A stretch of DNA of 64,000 bases from Brevipalpus yothersi (lineage: Eukaryota > Arthropoda > Arachnida > Trombidiformes > Tenuipalpidae). The notes beneath the pieces are model-generated. The model was not told the DNA's origin. It saw nothing but the letters and a program-made list of their open reading frames with translations, and did no database searches. This document shows, piece by piece, positions 12,721 through 23,877 of the stretch (its first letter is position 1; each line of letters starts with the position of its first letter). The stretch covers positions 1-64,000 of the forward strand of contig QZCP01000050.1 in NCBI GenBank assembly GCA_003956705.1, in the 5' to 3' direction. The translations under genes were made by a program, and so were the position numbers.

Positions 12721-13389
12721 TTTATCTCATTCTTACCGTCATTTTTGTGTTACTAATTTTGAAGTCAAAATCCGACTTTCGACGGAAAATCTCGGAACGA
12801 GGATATTTTTTCCTGTCTAGACGACAAGCATAAAAAGTGCAACTATGATCTTCCTCTTTAAATTTTTGCATGTCTTTATTCCATATTTCATACACTCGAA
12901 ACTCATCGAACCTTCACTTGTATTCCTTTTTGCTAATCTCTGTGAATTCTTGTAATTCTTGTATTAAAAACTAAATTTATCAATGGATAGAGCCATGTTT
13001 GAATAAAGAAATCTTTACCCTTCTGAACGCATTGCTGTGGGTAGAAATTGGGTAATAATCCTCACCCAAACACATTACTGACGAGTAGTAGGTCACTGGT
13101 TTTCTCAGTTCCTTGATATATCTAACAAAACTAGACAGTCCAACATTCTGATAAATTTCCTTCAAATGATGAAGAAAGATCAAGTTCCTAGTGAAGAATA
13201 AGAGAATTTCTTTAATTCGAAAATTTAGCTACTCATAGGATATAACTAACGTAAGCAAAGATGGTTCACAGCCCGACTGTGGCTAGACTGGATTTCGCAG
13301 ATAAACGAAATTGCCCTTATATCATTATACAAAAAAATCTTCTGCTCTCGATTTGTAAGTCTTGATTATGACATTGGTTTGATTTGCTA
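12721..13389. other. 3' UTR of MED1 and convergent spacer
   Basis: An AATAAA signal for MED1 lies at 13002-13007. The rest is the spacer to the convergent ADISSP-like gene, whose stop is at 13390. I recognise no coding sequence. Confidence 0.6.
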
Positions 13390-14313
13390 CTAGTTGAAGC
13401 CTTGCCAGTCACTCAAATCTGAATCATCTTCCTCGTTTGATTCTTTTATTCCTACACAGTGAATTCCACTTCGGAGAAGAGGAGTTCCCTTTCCTCTTCC
13501 CAAAACTCGAGCATTCAAAATAAGAGCGATTTGAAAAGATGGCCTCTCAGGGTTCTTCAATATTAACTTTTCTCTCACTAGCTTTTCCTTCGAAGCGAAA
13601 AATTCGAGCTTTATCTTATACGAGTAATCATTATCATTTTCTTCAGTGGAAAGCTCCAAGAGGTGGACGTTTGTACTGGATTCATTTTCTGTTAGAGGAA
13701 ATTCCTGTGATGACTTGGGAACAGTGAATTCAAAGTATATATGGTACCAATGATCAACCTTGAAAAAAATTCGAAAAAATTGGTTAAGAAATTATACAAT
13801 ATTCCGATAAGGTTCTAAGAAGAGTTGAGAGGATAAGCTGGTGAAAGAATCATTATCGAAGGGACTAAGAATGTGTTGATCATCATCTAAGGAGGATCGA
13901 AACATTTGATGAGACACCGAAAAATTCAGAAGTGAGAAAATCAGGCTTCTGAGAGAATCTCATGTCTATTCAAGCTGAAATTTTTCCCACAGATTTTCTC
14001 AATCATAGTCTTTTGCAAATGGTTACTTACAGATGTTGCTTTTCCCAAGTCCATGGGAAAGTATTTGCTTTACAAAGAGCAACTAGTATCAAAACATGCA
14101 TACTTTACTTTTCGACCGTTCACTTACCTGAAGGAAGCCAAGGTGAACGTTATAATCATTTCCACATTCTTTAATTACTATCATAGAATCATGATCGAAA
14201 GAGTCCTCTTCCTCAAAGTGAACTTTGTGCTTCTCATCTTGTTAAACAATTGGAAACGATCAGTCAGTTGATTAAGAGGAAAGCTGGCTGGACTTACTTT
14301 TATCATCCTCCAT
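13390..14313 (-). CDS. ADISSP: Adipose-secreted signaling protein-like (C20orf27/UPF0687 family)
   Basis: This is the orthologue of a small conserved animal protein (human C20orf27/ADISSP), reported as secreted in vertebrates. Its role in invertebrates is unknown to me. The three exons on the minus strand are 14298-14313 (only 16 coding bases), 14128-14237 and 13390-13758, giving 164 aa. Family signatures are KHKVHFEEE (compare HVHFDEK), GNDYNVHLGFLQ, YHIYFEFTVP, ARVLGRGKGTPLLRSGIHC, and the C-terminal SDLSDWQGFN (compare SEHSDWHGFD). Splice sites are standard (GTAAGT donors) and phases match. It lies tail-to-tail with MED1 and downstream of the BAG-domain gene on the same strand. Confidence 0.88.
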
Positions 14314-15058
14314 GATCACGAATTGGTCTGACTTCTAATCTATCTGAAGAGAGAATTATGGAATTCACTTAATTCATAACTAGATTTGAGAATAATAGCA
14401 AACATGCTCAATTTGAGCCGAGATCAAAGAGATAGAAGTTTCAGCAAATTTTCATTCTCAGCACAATTCCTCTAACAAGTCCGAAAAGTCAAAGGAATAT
14501 TTGATTATGCATCTTCACGAATTTCGCTCACTCAATCAATCCGTATATTTTCGAAATTTTTTGACAAAACTCAATCGAACGAGTGGCCAATCTTTTGATT
14601 CTTGTTGTCTGATTCTTGGCCCTCACACAATCAAGAGAACATCATGTATAAAGATGCTCTGTCCTTGACGATCCTTGATTTTCAAAAACTCATTCCATAA
14701 AGAAAGAGAAACTCGGTTCTTTTCTATTCAACAGAAATCGATGAAATCTTTGATTCATGGCTCGAGTTGGATGTTTTTAATGAATTAGAGAGGATGCTCT
14801 TGATAAGTTGTGGGGTAGGAAAACTCTTCAGCAATGGTGGTCCAATCATTCTAGATAAAGTAATCCTATTCAGCACATTTAGAAGATTCCAAACCAAATA
14901 GATGTTAGGAGAGACAGAGAGACATTTGTTTGGCTTGATACTTGTTGCTTCCATCCTCCTAAGAGATAACATGAAGTCAAATGAAAACAACCTCACATAT
15001 CATTATTGATATGGATGAGTCAAAACCACTTACCCATTTTATGGCTGATTTGGGAAAT
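14314..15058. other. Spacer between ADISSP-like and BAG-domain genes
   Basis: It probably contains the ADISSP promoter and the 3' UTR of the BAG-domain gene. A 90-codon open frame on the minus strand (14724-14996) resembles nothing I know and lacks splice or start support. Confidence 0.45.
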
Positions 15059-15577
15059 TTATGCCACACTTGAGATATTATTTTCACCTTTATCCTTCTG
15101 TTTTCTATTGTCTAATTTAGCCAAACATTTTTCAATTCTACTCAGTACAGTTTTTCGACTTCCTCGAACATCTTCTCGACCCCTCGCTTCGATGTTATCC
15201 AGCTTGATCATACATCTGGTGAGCATTTCATCCAAATATTCAAACTGTTCCTCTTCACTTTCAGCACCAAATGCTTCTTCAACAGATTCGAGTTCAGAAA
15301 CTTCTTGATCGATTTGCTTGATCAGTTGCATAGGATCAACAGCAACCAGGGATCCACGAGGCTGATTCGAGGAACATTGAGACTGAGGTTGTTGAGGAAG
15401 GGATTCTTCACACCCCACACTTTCTTGATTATTTTTAGGATTGTCTACTCTATTACCCATAGAAACCTGGATTGTTGAAGGAACATTTTGATTTGTGGTT
15501 TGCTGATCAATCAATCTGCTATCTTCGTGTTTTGACTGGTTCAGACTAGACGATTCATCTTTAGTCTGAATAGACAT
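15059..15577 (-). CDS. BAG-domain protein (BAG3/starvin-like), Hsp70 co-chaperone
   Basis: BAG domains bind the Hsp70 ATPase domain and act as nucleotide-exchange factors. This single-exon frame encodes 172 aa. Residues 1-80 are Ser/Gln/Asn-rich and look disordered. Residues 84-157 form a BAG domain of the BAG3 type: LIKQIDQEVSELESVEEAF, then YLDEMLTRCMIKLDNIEARG, then REDVRGSRKTVLSRIEKCL. The motif L-x-LD-x(3)-A/P-x-GR-x-DVR-x-xR is the BAG3/starvin signature. No WW domain or IPV motif is present, so it is much shorter than vertebrate BAG3. A possible 5' non-coding exon ends near 15791 (CATG|GTGAGT), so the N-terminus could be longer. It is transcribed in the same direction as the ADISSP-like gene. 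Confidence 0.82.
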   Translation of the reverse strand: MSIQTKDESSSLNQSKHEDSRLIDQQTTNQNVPSTIQVSMGNRVDNPKNNQESVGCEESLPQQPQSQCSSNQPRGSLVAVDPMQLIKQIDQEVSELESVEEAFGAESEEEQFEYLDEMLTRCMIKLDNIEARGREDVRGSRKTVLSRIEKCLAKLDNRKQKDKGENNISSVA

Positions 15578-16617
15578 CCCGTATGATTATAAATTTGAAA
15601 GGAAAATCGATTCTTATGAAAACTATCTAATCTGAATGGTCAGAAGGGTCAAGATTCAAGGAGATATACCTGACTTTCACAATCACTTAAGGTTGAGACA
15701 ATTGATGGTCAAACAGGGTAAAGAGCTATGAATTACGGAATACCGTTCCACATTCACAACGATCATGAGAATATCATGAAGCTACTCACCATGACAGTTT
15801 GAAGATAAGATGATGAATAAGGGTACAACGATGTTCGCTTATGACGATAAAGGAAAATATATTCAAGAAGGTTGATGAATGCTGTTATCAAAATTGGTTC
15901 AAGATCAATCATATTAAAGTTCTCAATCTGAATTAGCCGCATTCATCAGCTGCACATGTAGCATTTTCAATGGCGCCAACTTTTACTCATTCAAACTCGC
16001 CTCAACTTTATGATGCAACTTTCCAAACTCATCGTTCAATTCAAAAAGAATTTGGTCTCCAATTCTTGTACCAATCAAAATCTGATGATCTAATGATAAT
16101 TCCTACTTTCTAGCAGATAACTTTGATTCCATATATCGGGACTTTCAACCTATCTAGCTATTAAGGAGTAATGAACATTTTTCATCATTCTGATTCTGTC
16201 GAGATAAGGAGATGTGAAGAAAAGGAAAAAAAGTTTTTTTGGTTCAACAATTAGTTACGCTATTCTTTGAAAGATTCTGAAAAAAGTTTCTATTTTTTCG
16301 TCGAAGACAAAAAATCGTAAAACATCCCTATTTGTTGCTCCTTTCACATGCATGAAAGTAGTGGTACTTCCGATGGCTTGATGTCAAATATTGAAACTTT
16401 CACTCGCTTACAATCGAGGAATCTCCTGATAAAATGATAGAAGCGATACATTGTTCAATCTTGATTGAGTCCTTGTGAACACTACATGTGACACATACTA
16501 CCTTTTACACTAATTTGGAATCCCTGAATCAGTTAGAAATGCGACGTAAGCTAAAGTGACTCTTTTTTGAGACAACTACGTTTTTGGATAACCATTTGTG
16601 TGTTTTATTCCAAGAAA
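15578..16617. other. Divergent intergenic region (BAG-domain gene / secreted protein)
   Basis: This 1.04 kb AT-rich region lies between the starts of the minus-strand BAG gene and the plus-strand secreted protein. It presumably holds both promoters. I see no conserved element, repeat or RNA gene. Confidence 0.45.
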
Positions 16618-17468
16618 ATGACTCCAACGGTTCAAATGGTGTGTGGTTTTTTAATTTTTACAAGGATCAGCTCATATGAGCTCCCCATGGATTCATCAGA
16701 TTTATTGGATAGTATGAGCAGACAGCCAATGATTTCTCAATACAAACTTTCAATTCCTCGACAAAAATTGGGTATGAAAAGTTCGACTGAAAGTAAAGTT
16801 CAGCCCATTATTGTGATAAATACTGGAGGTGGGCATAAATCGAAGTCTCATCCATACATTTCACACGATTCTGATCTTTTTCATCAAAACAATGAGCATG
16901 GATCTGTTCGATATCCAATCACAGCCTACGTTCCAACAGAATATGTTTACGATGGATCCGCTGATGATGAGGACGATCCAGACGATTCTGACCATGATGA
17001 TGATGATGATGGTAAGTGGCTAGCTCATGATTCCCATGTCTCATTTTTTCTTCCAGATTCAGGTTCATCTAGAAAATCTGAACCCAGAAGATCGAAGGAA
17101 AAGAACAAAACCAGCTTCAAATGGGTGAGTTCATAGAGTACTGATTATCTAGAGAAATTTCAGAGTCCATTAACAGTTCGAGGCTATCTCACTGGCATTT
17201 ACAATATTCTTATCTAGATTGCCTCTGGAAATTCGGATGATAGGAACTCTCATAGTATGATGCCTCCATTGCCTCCATTACCGCCTCCACCACCAGCACT
17301 TGCTGGTAAAAGCCGTATTCAAGTTTCAAATCGTGACTGCATTGGGGAGGACTGTGAAAAAGGTAAGTCGAATAATTCTGGTTTCTATCAGTATGCATTT
17401 GAACATTCTTCCTCATCCACTCAGGTCATCGAAAGAAACTGACCATCATTTGGCTAGGATATGAATGA
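16618..17468 (+). CDS. Putative secreted protein with acidic and polyproline tracts (unknown family)
   Basis: I do not recognise this gene. Four exons (16618-17011, 17057-17124, 17218-17362, 17425-17468) with GT-AG introns and consistent phases give 216 aa. The N-terminus has a hydrophobic stretch (VQMVCGFLIF) ahead of SSYELP and may be a signal peptide. An in-frame upstream start at 16567 would add 17 residues. The middle is hydrophilic. Around residues 118-133 there is a dense Asp/Glu run (DDEDDPDDSDHDDDDD), followed by a basic Lys/Arg/Ser segment, then a polyproline tract (PPLPPLPPPPPALAG). Near the end are two Cys (CIGEDC). It lies tail-to-tail with the calpain, 169 bp away. Function unknown; the coding status rests on splice and phase consistency only. 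Confidence 0.55.
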
Positions 17469-17637
17469 TACTGGAGAGCTGATAGATAGATTTCTTGTGA
17501 TTGCCAAAGTTTTTGGACTTCCTCTAATTTTGATTAGTGAGTTTCCATAAAAACAAAATCAATCAATTTTCTGATAAATGTTTAATTATTTTAACAAGTA
17601 GAAATGCATTTAATGGCCTCATGAAGCTAAAGCTAAA

Positions 17638-20504
17638 TCATGATAATAAGCAAGCTTTTATCCACTCAGAGAGATTCAATTTGATTGTTCCACTCTTCAT
17701 TTGATCTTTCTTCTCAAAGAGAGTAAAAGCCAAGCAAAGATGGAGAATGCTATGGACAAAATCACCAAAACGAAGGGTTCCATCTCTTCGCATGTAGCGA
17801 ACCATGAGAAATGATAGAATTTCGATATTCAATTCGAAGCCTGGAAGCAAGAAGAAGGAGAAGAGGAATTCTCAATGAAGAACTCAAAAAATGGATAAAA
17901 AAGTTGTAGACGTTCGATTGTTGATCCAATTAATTGGCACGCTTACTCACCTACATCATGAAGAGCTTCTTTTAAATTATCTGCTCTCAATATTCCGGAA
18001 GTGCCTTTCGTATGGTTTTTAAATATTGTCTGCCAAAATCGTAGGGAACACATCACGTTCTTGTAGTCGGAATATTTGAGACGACCAAGTGTACCACTTG
18101 TCTTTTGAATTGAAAGAAAAAATGTAATCATCCGTTTATCAATTCATTCTCATTACTTACATCAAGAGTTGCAATGATGAGCCTACAAACTCCAAGAGTT
18201 GCACAACTCTTCACATAATCGTTAGGTAAGCAACTGTCGAGAAGATCTTGTAGCTCAAAAGCACTGATGGTTTTATGCTAAGGTGGAGAAAAATTAGTTG
18301 AATAAAACCAGAGATCAGCGAGCTCGAAACTCTAAAGATGACTTACTTCATCTGCAATTTGCAAGAACATGGCCTCGTATTGTTGGAATTTGAGATCAAA
18401 AGATATAGGTGCTTTCAAAATTGGTGGCTTCAATAGTGATGGTGTTGAATCCAGAAAAGAGAGCTTTATTGGGTTAGTTGAGTAAGTTCTGATCGAAAAG
18501 TAACCTTCCTGACCCGGTTCGAAGCTAGTCGGAATAAGCACGTATTTTCCTTCATCGAGCTTACAGCGTAACGATATTTGCTTGGTATTTGTATACAAAG
18601 AATTGTAGAGGGAACGATTTCGTTTGAAGTAGCTCTTGTCCAGTCGAGTTTCTAGATTACCATTCTGATTATTGAAAGCATAAACTGAAAATCCAATCAC
18701 TTTGGGCTCCAAAATGGAATGTTGATTCAAGCAAACAATTAAGGTATCAGATTGGTTAAGGTCAAGAAGTAGCTGAGGATTTGTATGGAAAGTATGTATA
18801 TTGTTCCTACACCCTCCAGCAGTGACTCCTCTTCGCCAAACTCCTGAAAAATTTAGAAAAACAGTCAAGTGTGGTCAAGGAATGAGTTGAAGTTCATTTA
18901 CCTCTCCAAAACTTGATGAACCAAGGAGATTTTCCTCTCAAGCTAGGCTCGTCTTTACTTGTCTCGGAGTCAAGGTGTATGACTTCGAGTGAGGCAAAAG
19001 TTTTCAGAAAATCTCGGAAATTTAGCCAAAATTCGCCCTCCTCACATGTTAATTGGTTTTTTTCCGCTGAAGATAGTCTGAACCAATCTATCGAAGACTT
19101 AGGGCGACTATCCAAGTCACCGATCAATGGATTGTGGAGCTTAATCAAGTATGGACAACCTTCAGCTCTGTCCATGCGATGAATAGCAACTACTCGATAG
19201 CTCATCGACGAATCAATACTGATAACTTTTGTGGATACTTTTGCATTTCTTTCACTCAGAATTTCTCTTGGAACCATTTTATTTGACATTTTTTTCTCTG
19301 GAGGCTGATAACTTGATATTTTCTCACACGATTCATCAGAGCTGACCTCGTCCCCGTGTCTCGATGATGTGTTATCACTCGTTTCATGAATAGCGGTGAT
19401 GATGGAAGTCATGGACAAAAGTTCTGATATAAGTGATGGTGAAACAATGGTATCCTCCCCCAAAGAGATACTTTCGTTCACACCTGGAAAAGTAAAAGAC
19501 CCAAAGGAAAATCAAATTTTGAGTAACAATGAAATTCATTCAATCATGAAATTAACTCACTACCCCAAACAAGCTTATAAGCGGTTGGTTTTGTTATTTC
19601 TCTTACAAATTGTTAACAACACCTTGACAGCTTGAGGAGATTTGCGGTTCAAATATACTCAGATCCTCCATTCTTGAGTATTCCTAAGTATTCTGGTAAT
19701 ATTTCAAAGAACCTTGTTCGATCAATTTGGAATTAGGATTGAATTAGTGAATCTGATAAATGAAGGATAGGGCAACTTAAATTTTGAATATCAGTCTAGG
19801 AGTAAAAAATTTTTCAGATCATAATCTGAATCTAGAGAATCAGTTTTGAAGCCCATTATCAGAACTCATTTGATTTGAATGAGTTCCGAATTTGAAAAAA
19901 ACGCTATCTTCTTCGCAAATGAACAAAAAAGTAATTCTCTCGAAATGAACGGATCATTCATTGACCAAAGCAGCTTTTTAGAGCATAGATTTTTTGAATT
20001 CGTGGTGGGGACAAGATGGAAAAAGTGACTTCAATTCATCAAAATTCTCCATGAAGTGAGTCCATATTGGATGAATTCTGTGCTTTTTGGGCCAAGTAGA
20101 AAGGAAAATGTTTATGAATTTTGGTTGCCTCCACATTACCTCAGCATGACACTCCGAACAATCGAGTGGAGCGGTGTTTAAAGTCTAGTCCATTTCGAAT
20201 GATTGAATATTGGCTCATGAAAAGCAGCCTCACGATTCGCTTTTCGGCTTTTGGCCTCCCATCGACCACTGGTTTATATATCTAATTCTTTTTGTTAAAC
20301 CAAACAGGAGCAAAGAGGCAGATAAGTTGCCCGCTAATGGGAGATGCAAATGACCGGTGAAAGAAGAGCTCGCTCTTCAAATCAATATGATCAGATTTAA
20401 TTCGCTTTCATCGATGAGCAAAGGTCAGTAATTTAGATCAACTAGTGAATAGAAATGTAGAGTAGAGAGCAAACCAGCGGGAAGGACAAGAGCAATGTGA
20501 TTTN

Positions 20505-20567
<63 letters not shown>

Positions 20568-22360
20568 ACTCACCGAGATGAGTAGAAATAGGTTTACCAA
20601 GATGATTGGAAAAAATGCACTAAATTGGAAAACAGTGTTAAACTCCCACCAAGTGAATGTGTAAAGCCCATAGGATGAAATCTAATTTATTTTCATTGAA
20701 AGGGCTTTGAAACTGTCAAACAGGATAATTTGTTAACAAATCAGAATTCTATTCATCGAAATATTCTGCGCCCTGACATTGTGGCTGAGGTAATTTTTAA
20801 AACAATTCGTAAGTTTCTTTTAAGCAATTCATGAGAGAGAGAAAGATATCAGAATTTAGAAATGAATCTTGCTAGTTTATACCTCGAACTGATTCTCGGG
20901 AGGGATTCAGTCATCATGAAATTTATGAGCCTTTTCATAATAAAATTTGGAACAGGTTCTAAAGATGAATAACCCCTTTCCAGAAGCGTATAAGACTATG
21001 GAGCTTTTTCTTAAAGCACTGTGGAAAATGAATTCCAACAAATAGATTAATTGTGCTCAAATATAGCTCTCCGATTAGATGACCAGTTTTATTAAGCTCA
21101 GATAAATTAACTTGATTCAATGGCTTGATAATTTGTGCACGATCTCATATTCCTTTGAATCAGTGCATTCCAATCAGTGGAAGTAGCTCAAGATGAAAAA
21201 TGATGAGAGTTACTTGAGGGCATAAATTTGATGAGGGTGTGGAAGATGTGAATATTTTACAAAAAAATGCATTATTCCATTAGATTGCCCTAGCTTGCAA
21301 CTTCATAAACAGCGTAAACCAACAAACTAACAAATTTGACCCACTCCCTGAGGGCATCAACGAATGGGTGATGAGCACCCATTTTCAATTGAGAGTGGAC
21401 GATCGCAAATAAGAAATTGAGAAATTTGGAATCATTCTAGCCTTACGCTCAAGCGTATTTAGAAATCTCATCCACCGTGAATCATATGATCACGGCGGAA
21501 ATCGTCCTCGTCTTCAAATAAGAGAGGAAATTTTTTCTCCTCTATCATTGTGATTCTTCAGGGTCCAATTAGAAAAAAAATCAGGAAATTGGCGATTTTC
21601 TTCTATATTTTCATTATTGCAGATAGTGAGTCACAGAGAGAAGTGTAGGAATCCATAAGAAACATCATGTGAAGTTCAAGATTTGTTAATGTATCTTCCG
21701 CTTAATAAGAGTTGACTTTCTATTCGCTCTTCAGCTAAAACATGAACACAGCATAATATAGATATCGAGGAATGTTTCCAACTTACCTCCAGTCAAATCG
21801 GAGAGCCCTTCAATACTCGAGCCATATTTGAGAGCCTCATAAGAGCCATGTAACTTGGCATAAGCTTTTTCAAGTAGGGCAGCCCAAAAAGCATCACTTC
21901 GAGATTGGATGAAAACAAGTTTATCATTGACACACGGAAGTCTATCGTCGACAAGCACTTCCTCCCATGTATCATGGAACCATATCCTGAATCTAAAAAG
22001 TCCACAATAATCTTCCAGATCAAAACTTTGATCTGCTGGCACTACTCGATAGAACAATCCTTTGGTCAAACTTAGACAGGCCATACACGAGACTAGCCAT
22101 TGATCTCCAAGTTTTCCGGGATGAATGTCAAATGACTTGCGAGAGCCCGAAAGAGAAAGATCATTAAGAAACACTGGTTTACTGCATATTTCTTTTGGCC
22201 GTTTCCATACAAAGGAGAACGGAGGTGTTTGATGGTAAAAAACAGAGGCTTGAGTAGCCGGAAAATTAACATCTTCGTATAGTTCACCATTTCTCAACAA
22301 GTTACGGCGAATCTTTTCGTAGTCAGACGAGGTCATCGTCCAGTTGGATTTCAAGTTCAC
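17638..22360 (-). CDS. Classical calpain lacking catalytic Cys and His (pseudoprotease)
   Basis: This is a calpain with conventional architecture. The seven exons on the minus strand are 21787-22360, 19561-19657, 18902-19470, 18347-18843, 18161-18277, 17951-18101 and 17638-17840. Phases agree throughout, for about 735 codons. Features in order: protease core 1 (PVFLNDLS; GKLGDQWLVSCMA; VVPADQSFD; VDDRLPC; ALLEKAYAKLHGSYEAL; GLSDLTGG), core 2 (SMSYRVVAIHRM; LIKLHNPL; EGEFWLNFRDFLKTF), a C2-like domain (VWRRGVTAGGCRNN, TFHTNPQ), and a penta-EF-hand region (ISAFELQDLL; LKYSDYKNVM; SGTIKLNLSEW). The active-site Cys of GDCW is Gln (codon 22100-22102) and the His of GHAYS is Met (19203-19205). The Asn of the NPW motif is kept (19131-19133) but its Trp is Leu. 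Exon 2 as assembled contains an in-frame TAA at 19575-19577. Exon 3 needs the inner acceptor (CGAAAG|TATC) to stay in frame. Confidence 0.78.
19535..20503. repeat. ~970 bp duplicated segment, copy 1 (inside calpain intron/exon 2)
   Basis: This segment recurs at 49321-50296 in the same orientation at roughly 95% identity by eye, with only small indels. It starts 26 bp outside calpain exon 2, covers that exon and about 850 bp of intron 1, and ends at the single N at 20504. No terminal inverted repeats or coding capacity of its own are visible, so it does not look like a transposon. Confidence 0.9.
19561..19657 (-). pseudogene. Calpain exon 2 in its normal place, with an in-frame stop
   Basis: This 97 bp exon is bounded by CTGAG|TAT and a TA|GTGAGT donor. 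Its phases (1 in, 2 out) fit its neighbours. It encodes the segment after DLTG: VYLNRKSPQAVKVLLTICKR, then NNKTNRL, then a TAA (19575-19577) where the distant copy has CAA (Gln), then ACLG. The residue completed across the next junction is Tyr here, but Cys in the distant copy. Calpains usually have Leu-Gly-Cys-Ser at this point. The gene as assembled therefore cannot make a full-length product unless this exon is skipped or the base is an error or allele. Confidence 0.65.
20504..20564. repeat. Single N followed by a (CT)30 microsatellite
   Basis: One ambiguous base at 20504 separates duplicated copy 1 from a 60 bp perfect CT run, all in calpain intron 1. The N marks a low-confidence assembly point. 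Confidence 0.95.
20565..21786. other. Remainder of calpain intron 1
   Basis: This AT-rich sequence has no recognised exon or RNA gene. The calpain frame resumes at the GGAG|GTAAGT donor at 21781-21787. Confidence 0.55.
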
Positions 22361-23877
22361 GGTTAAGCGAATGAAAAAATGATATATAAACGAACAAGCT
22401 CAGGAGCTTTTCAAAATCTTTTTTATTTGAATCAATCAAATGAAGAGATCTAATCATGGAAATGAAACTACTCAAGGAGGCACAATTATCAGATACAGCA
22501 TGGGTTGAGAGAGAGCGATTTCACTGGAGAGATTGACCATAGATCAAGCAGACAATTGCGCACACATTGAGCACTCGAAAACTTGCTAACTTCCGAGCGA
22601 AGATGAAGGAGTGAAACATTATGGTGCAATGAGGATGCCACCGCTATGATTCGGAATGCTGTGAATGAATCATTTAGAATAGTAGCTCTGCAACTACCCT
22701 CATTCCTTTCTTAACTGGCTATCTGGTTGAAATTCCGGGAAATTTGACCTGCTTTCGGATTCATTTCAAGATACAAGCAAGCAAATCATGAAAGAGAGAG
22801 AGAGAGAACAAGCTCACAGCCATTTCCAAGCTCCACTCTTCATGGATACTTAACATAATCATTGATGATTGAGCCGGATGAGGTAAAGCTTCTCACCTGA
22901 AACTGGTCCTTCTTTTACCCTGCTTTGGCCCGCTCTGGCCAAAAACAAGTAACCCTGTCCCGTATGACTGGATACCATCAGCTAGTTTGGATCGTTATTT
23001 GCTACCAAGCATACCCAAAAATCGACGAAAAACATGTAACGGATTTGTTTCCATGGAATGAATCGACTTGAGAGTGATGAAAAAGATTTCCACCAACGAG
23101 AATAATTGTGGCTAGAAAATTGATCGGAAAAGCATTAATTTAGTTCATAATCTACATATCTAAAAAATTGAGAAGAAAGTTTTGTCAAAGAATTGATCAT
23201 GCAATTATTTTCATTTCTCTTTCACTTAGCACGCAGTTTATTCTCTCTTTAAATGTGAATTAGAGAATTTCACACCCCAGTTTTATCACGAGTGTCCACT
23301 TTTCGAGCTGAAAAATTCACCATCAGGCGATAACTCTCTCCAATAGATTATTTCTCTCCAGTAAAATAATTCCATTCATACGGCATAATAAATAATATAT
23401 TTGCATCAGATAAATTCACTAGAATATTGAGAAATACACGCTATCGTTCTCAGACTAGGCTAAAATCAGCTGTAAAAATCGAACTTGTGATCAAAACTGA
23501 GATTAAGAATGTTGAATCCTTTGAAATAAATTGATAGTGGATGCTGGGTAACGGGAATATTCCAAGAATATTCCAGGAATAATATTTTCCCAGCATGATG
23601 TTTACATGGATTATGAGATGATGCAAGATGAACAAGATGGCGCTTTATGTAGTCGTGTTGGATCATCGAGTTTAACATTATTGCTGCCGGTTCATGAAGA
23701 CAGCCTTTTTTTGTTTTGTTTCTACATTGAAAGTACAATTTTGCCATCTGATTAAATCAATTTAATCAATTAGACTGTGGAAATAATCCTCAATTTTGAG
23801 GCTTTATTTCGTGTCCATCCTTGCTCTCTTAACCCATTCCTTTGTAGTGTAAGTCATTCAACTCAATTGTCTCCTCA
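22361..23877. other. Divergent intergenic region between calpain and Sec24
   Basis: This 1.5 kb region presumably holds the promoters of calpain (-) and Sec24 (+). It has a short GA run at 22793-22807 and a cluster of GAATATTCC-type repeats at 23562-23580. No gene is recognised. The short open frames on the minus strand at 23450-23747 look random. Confidence 0.5.

Noticed and set aside
19535..20503. Idea that the duplicated segment is a transposon
   Set aside because: No terminal inverted or long terminal repeats, target-site duplication or enzyme reading frame is visible. It is calpain intron plus exon sequence.
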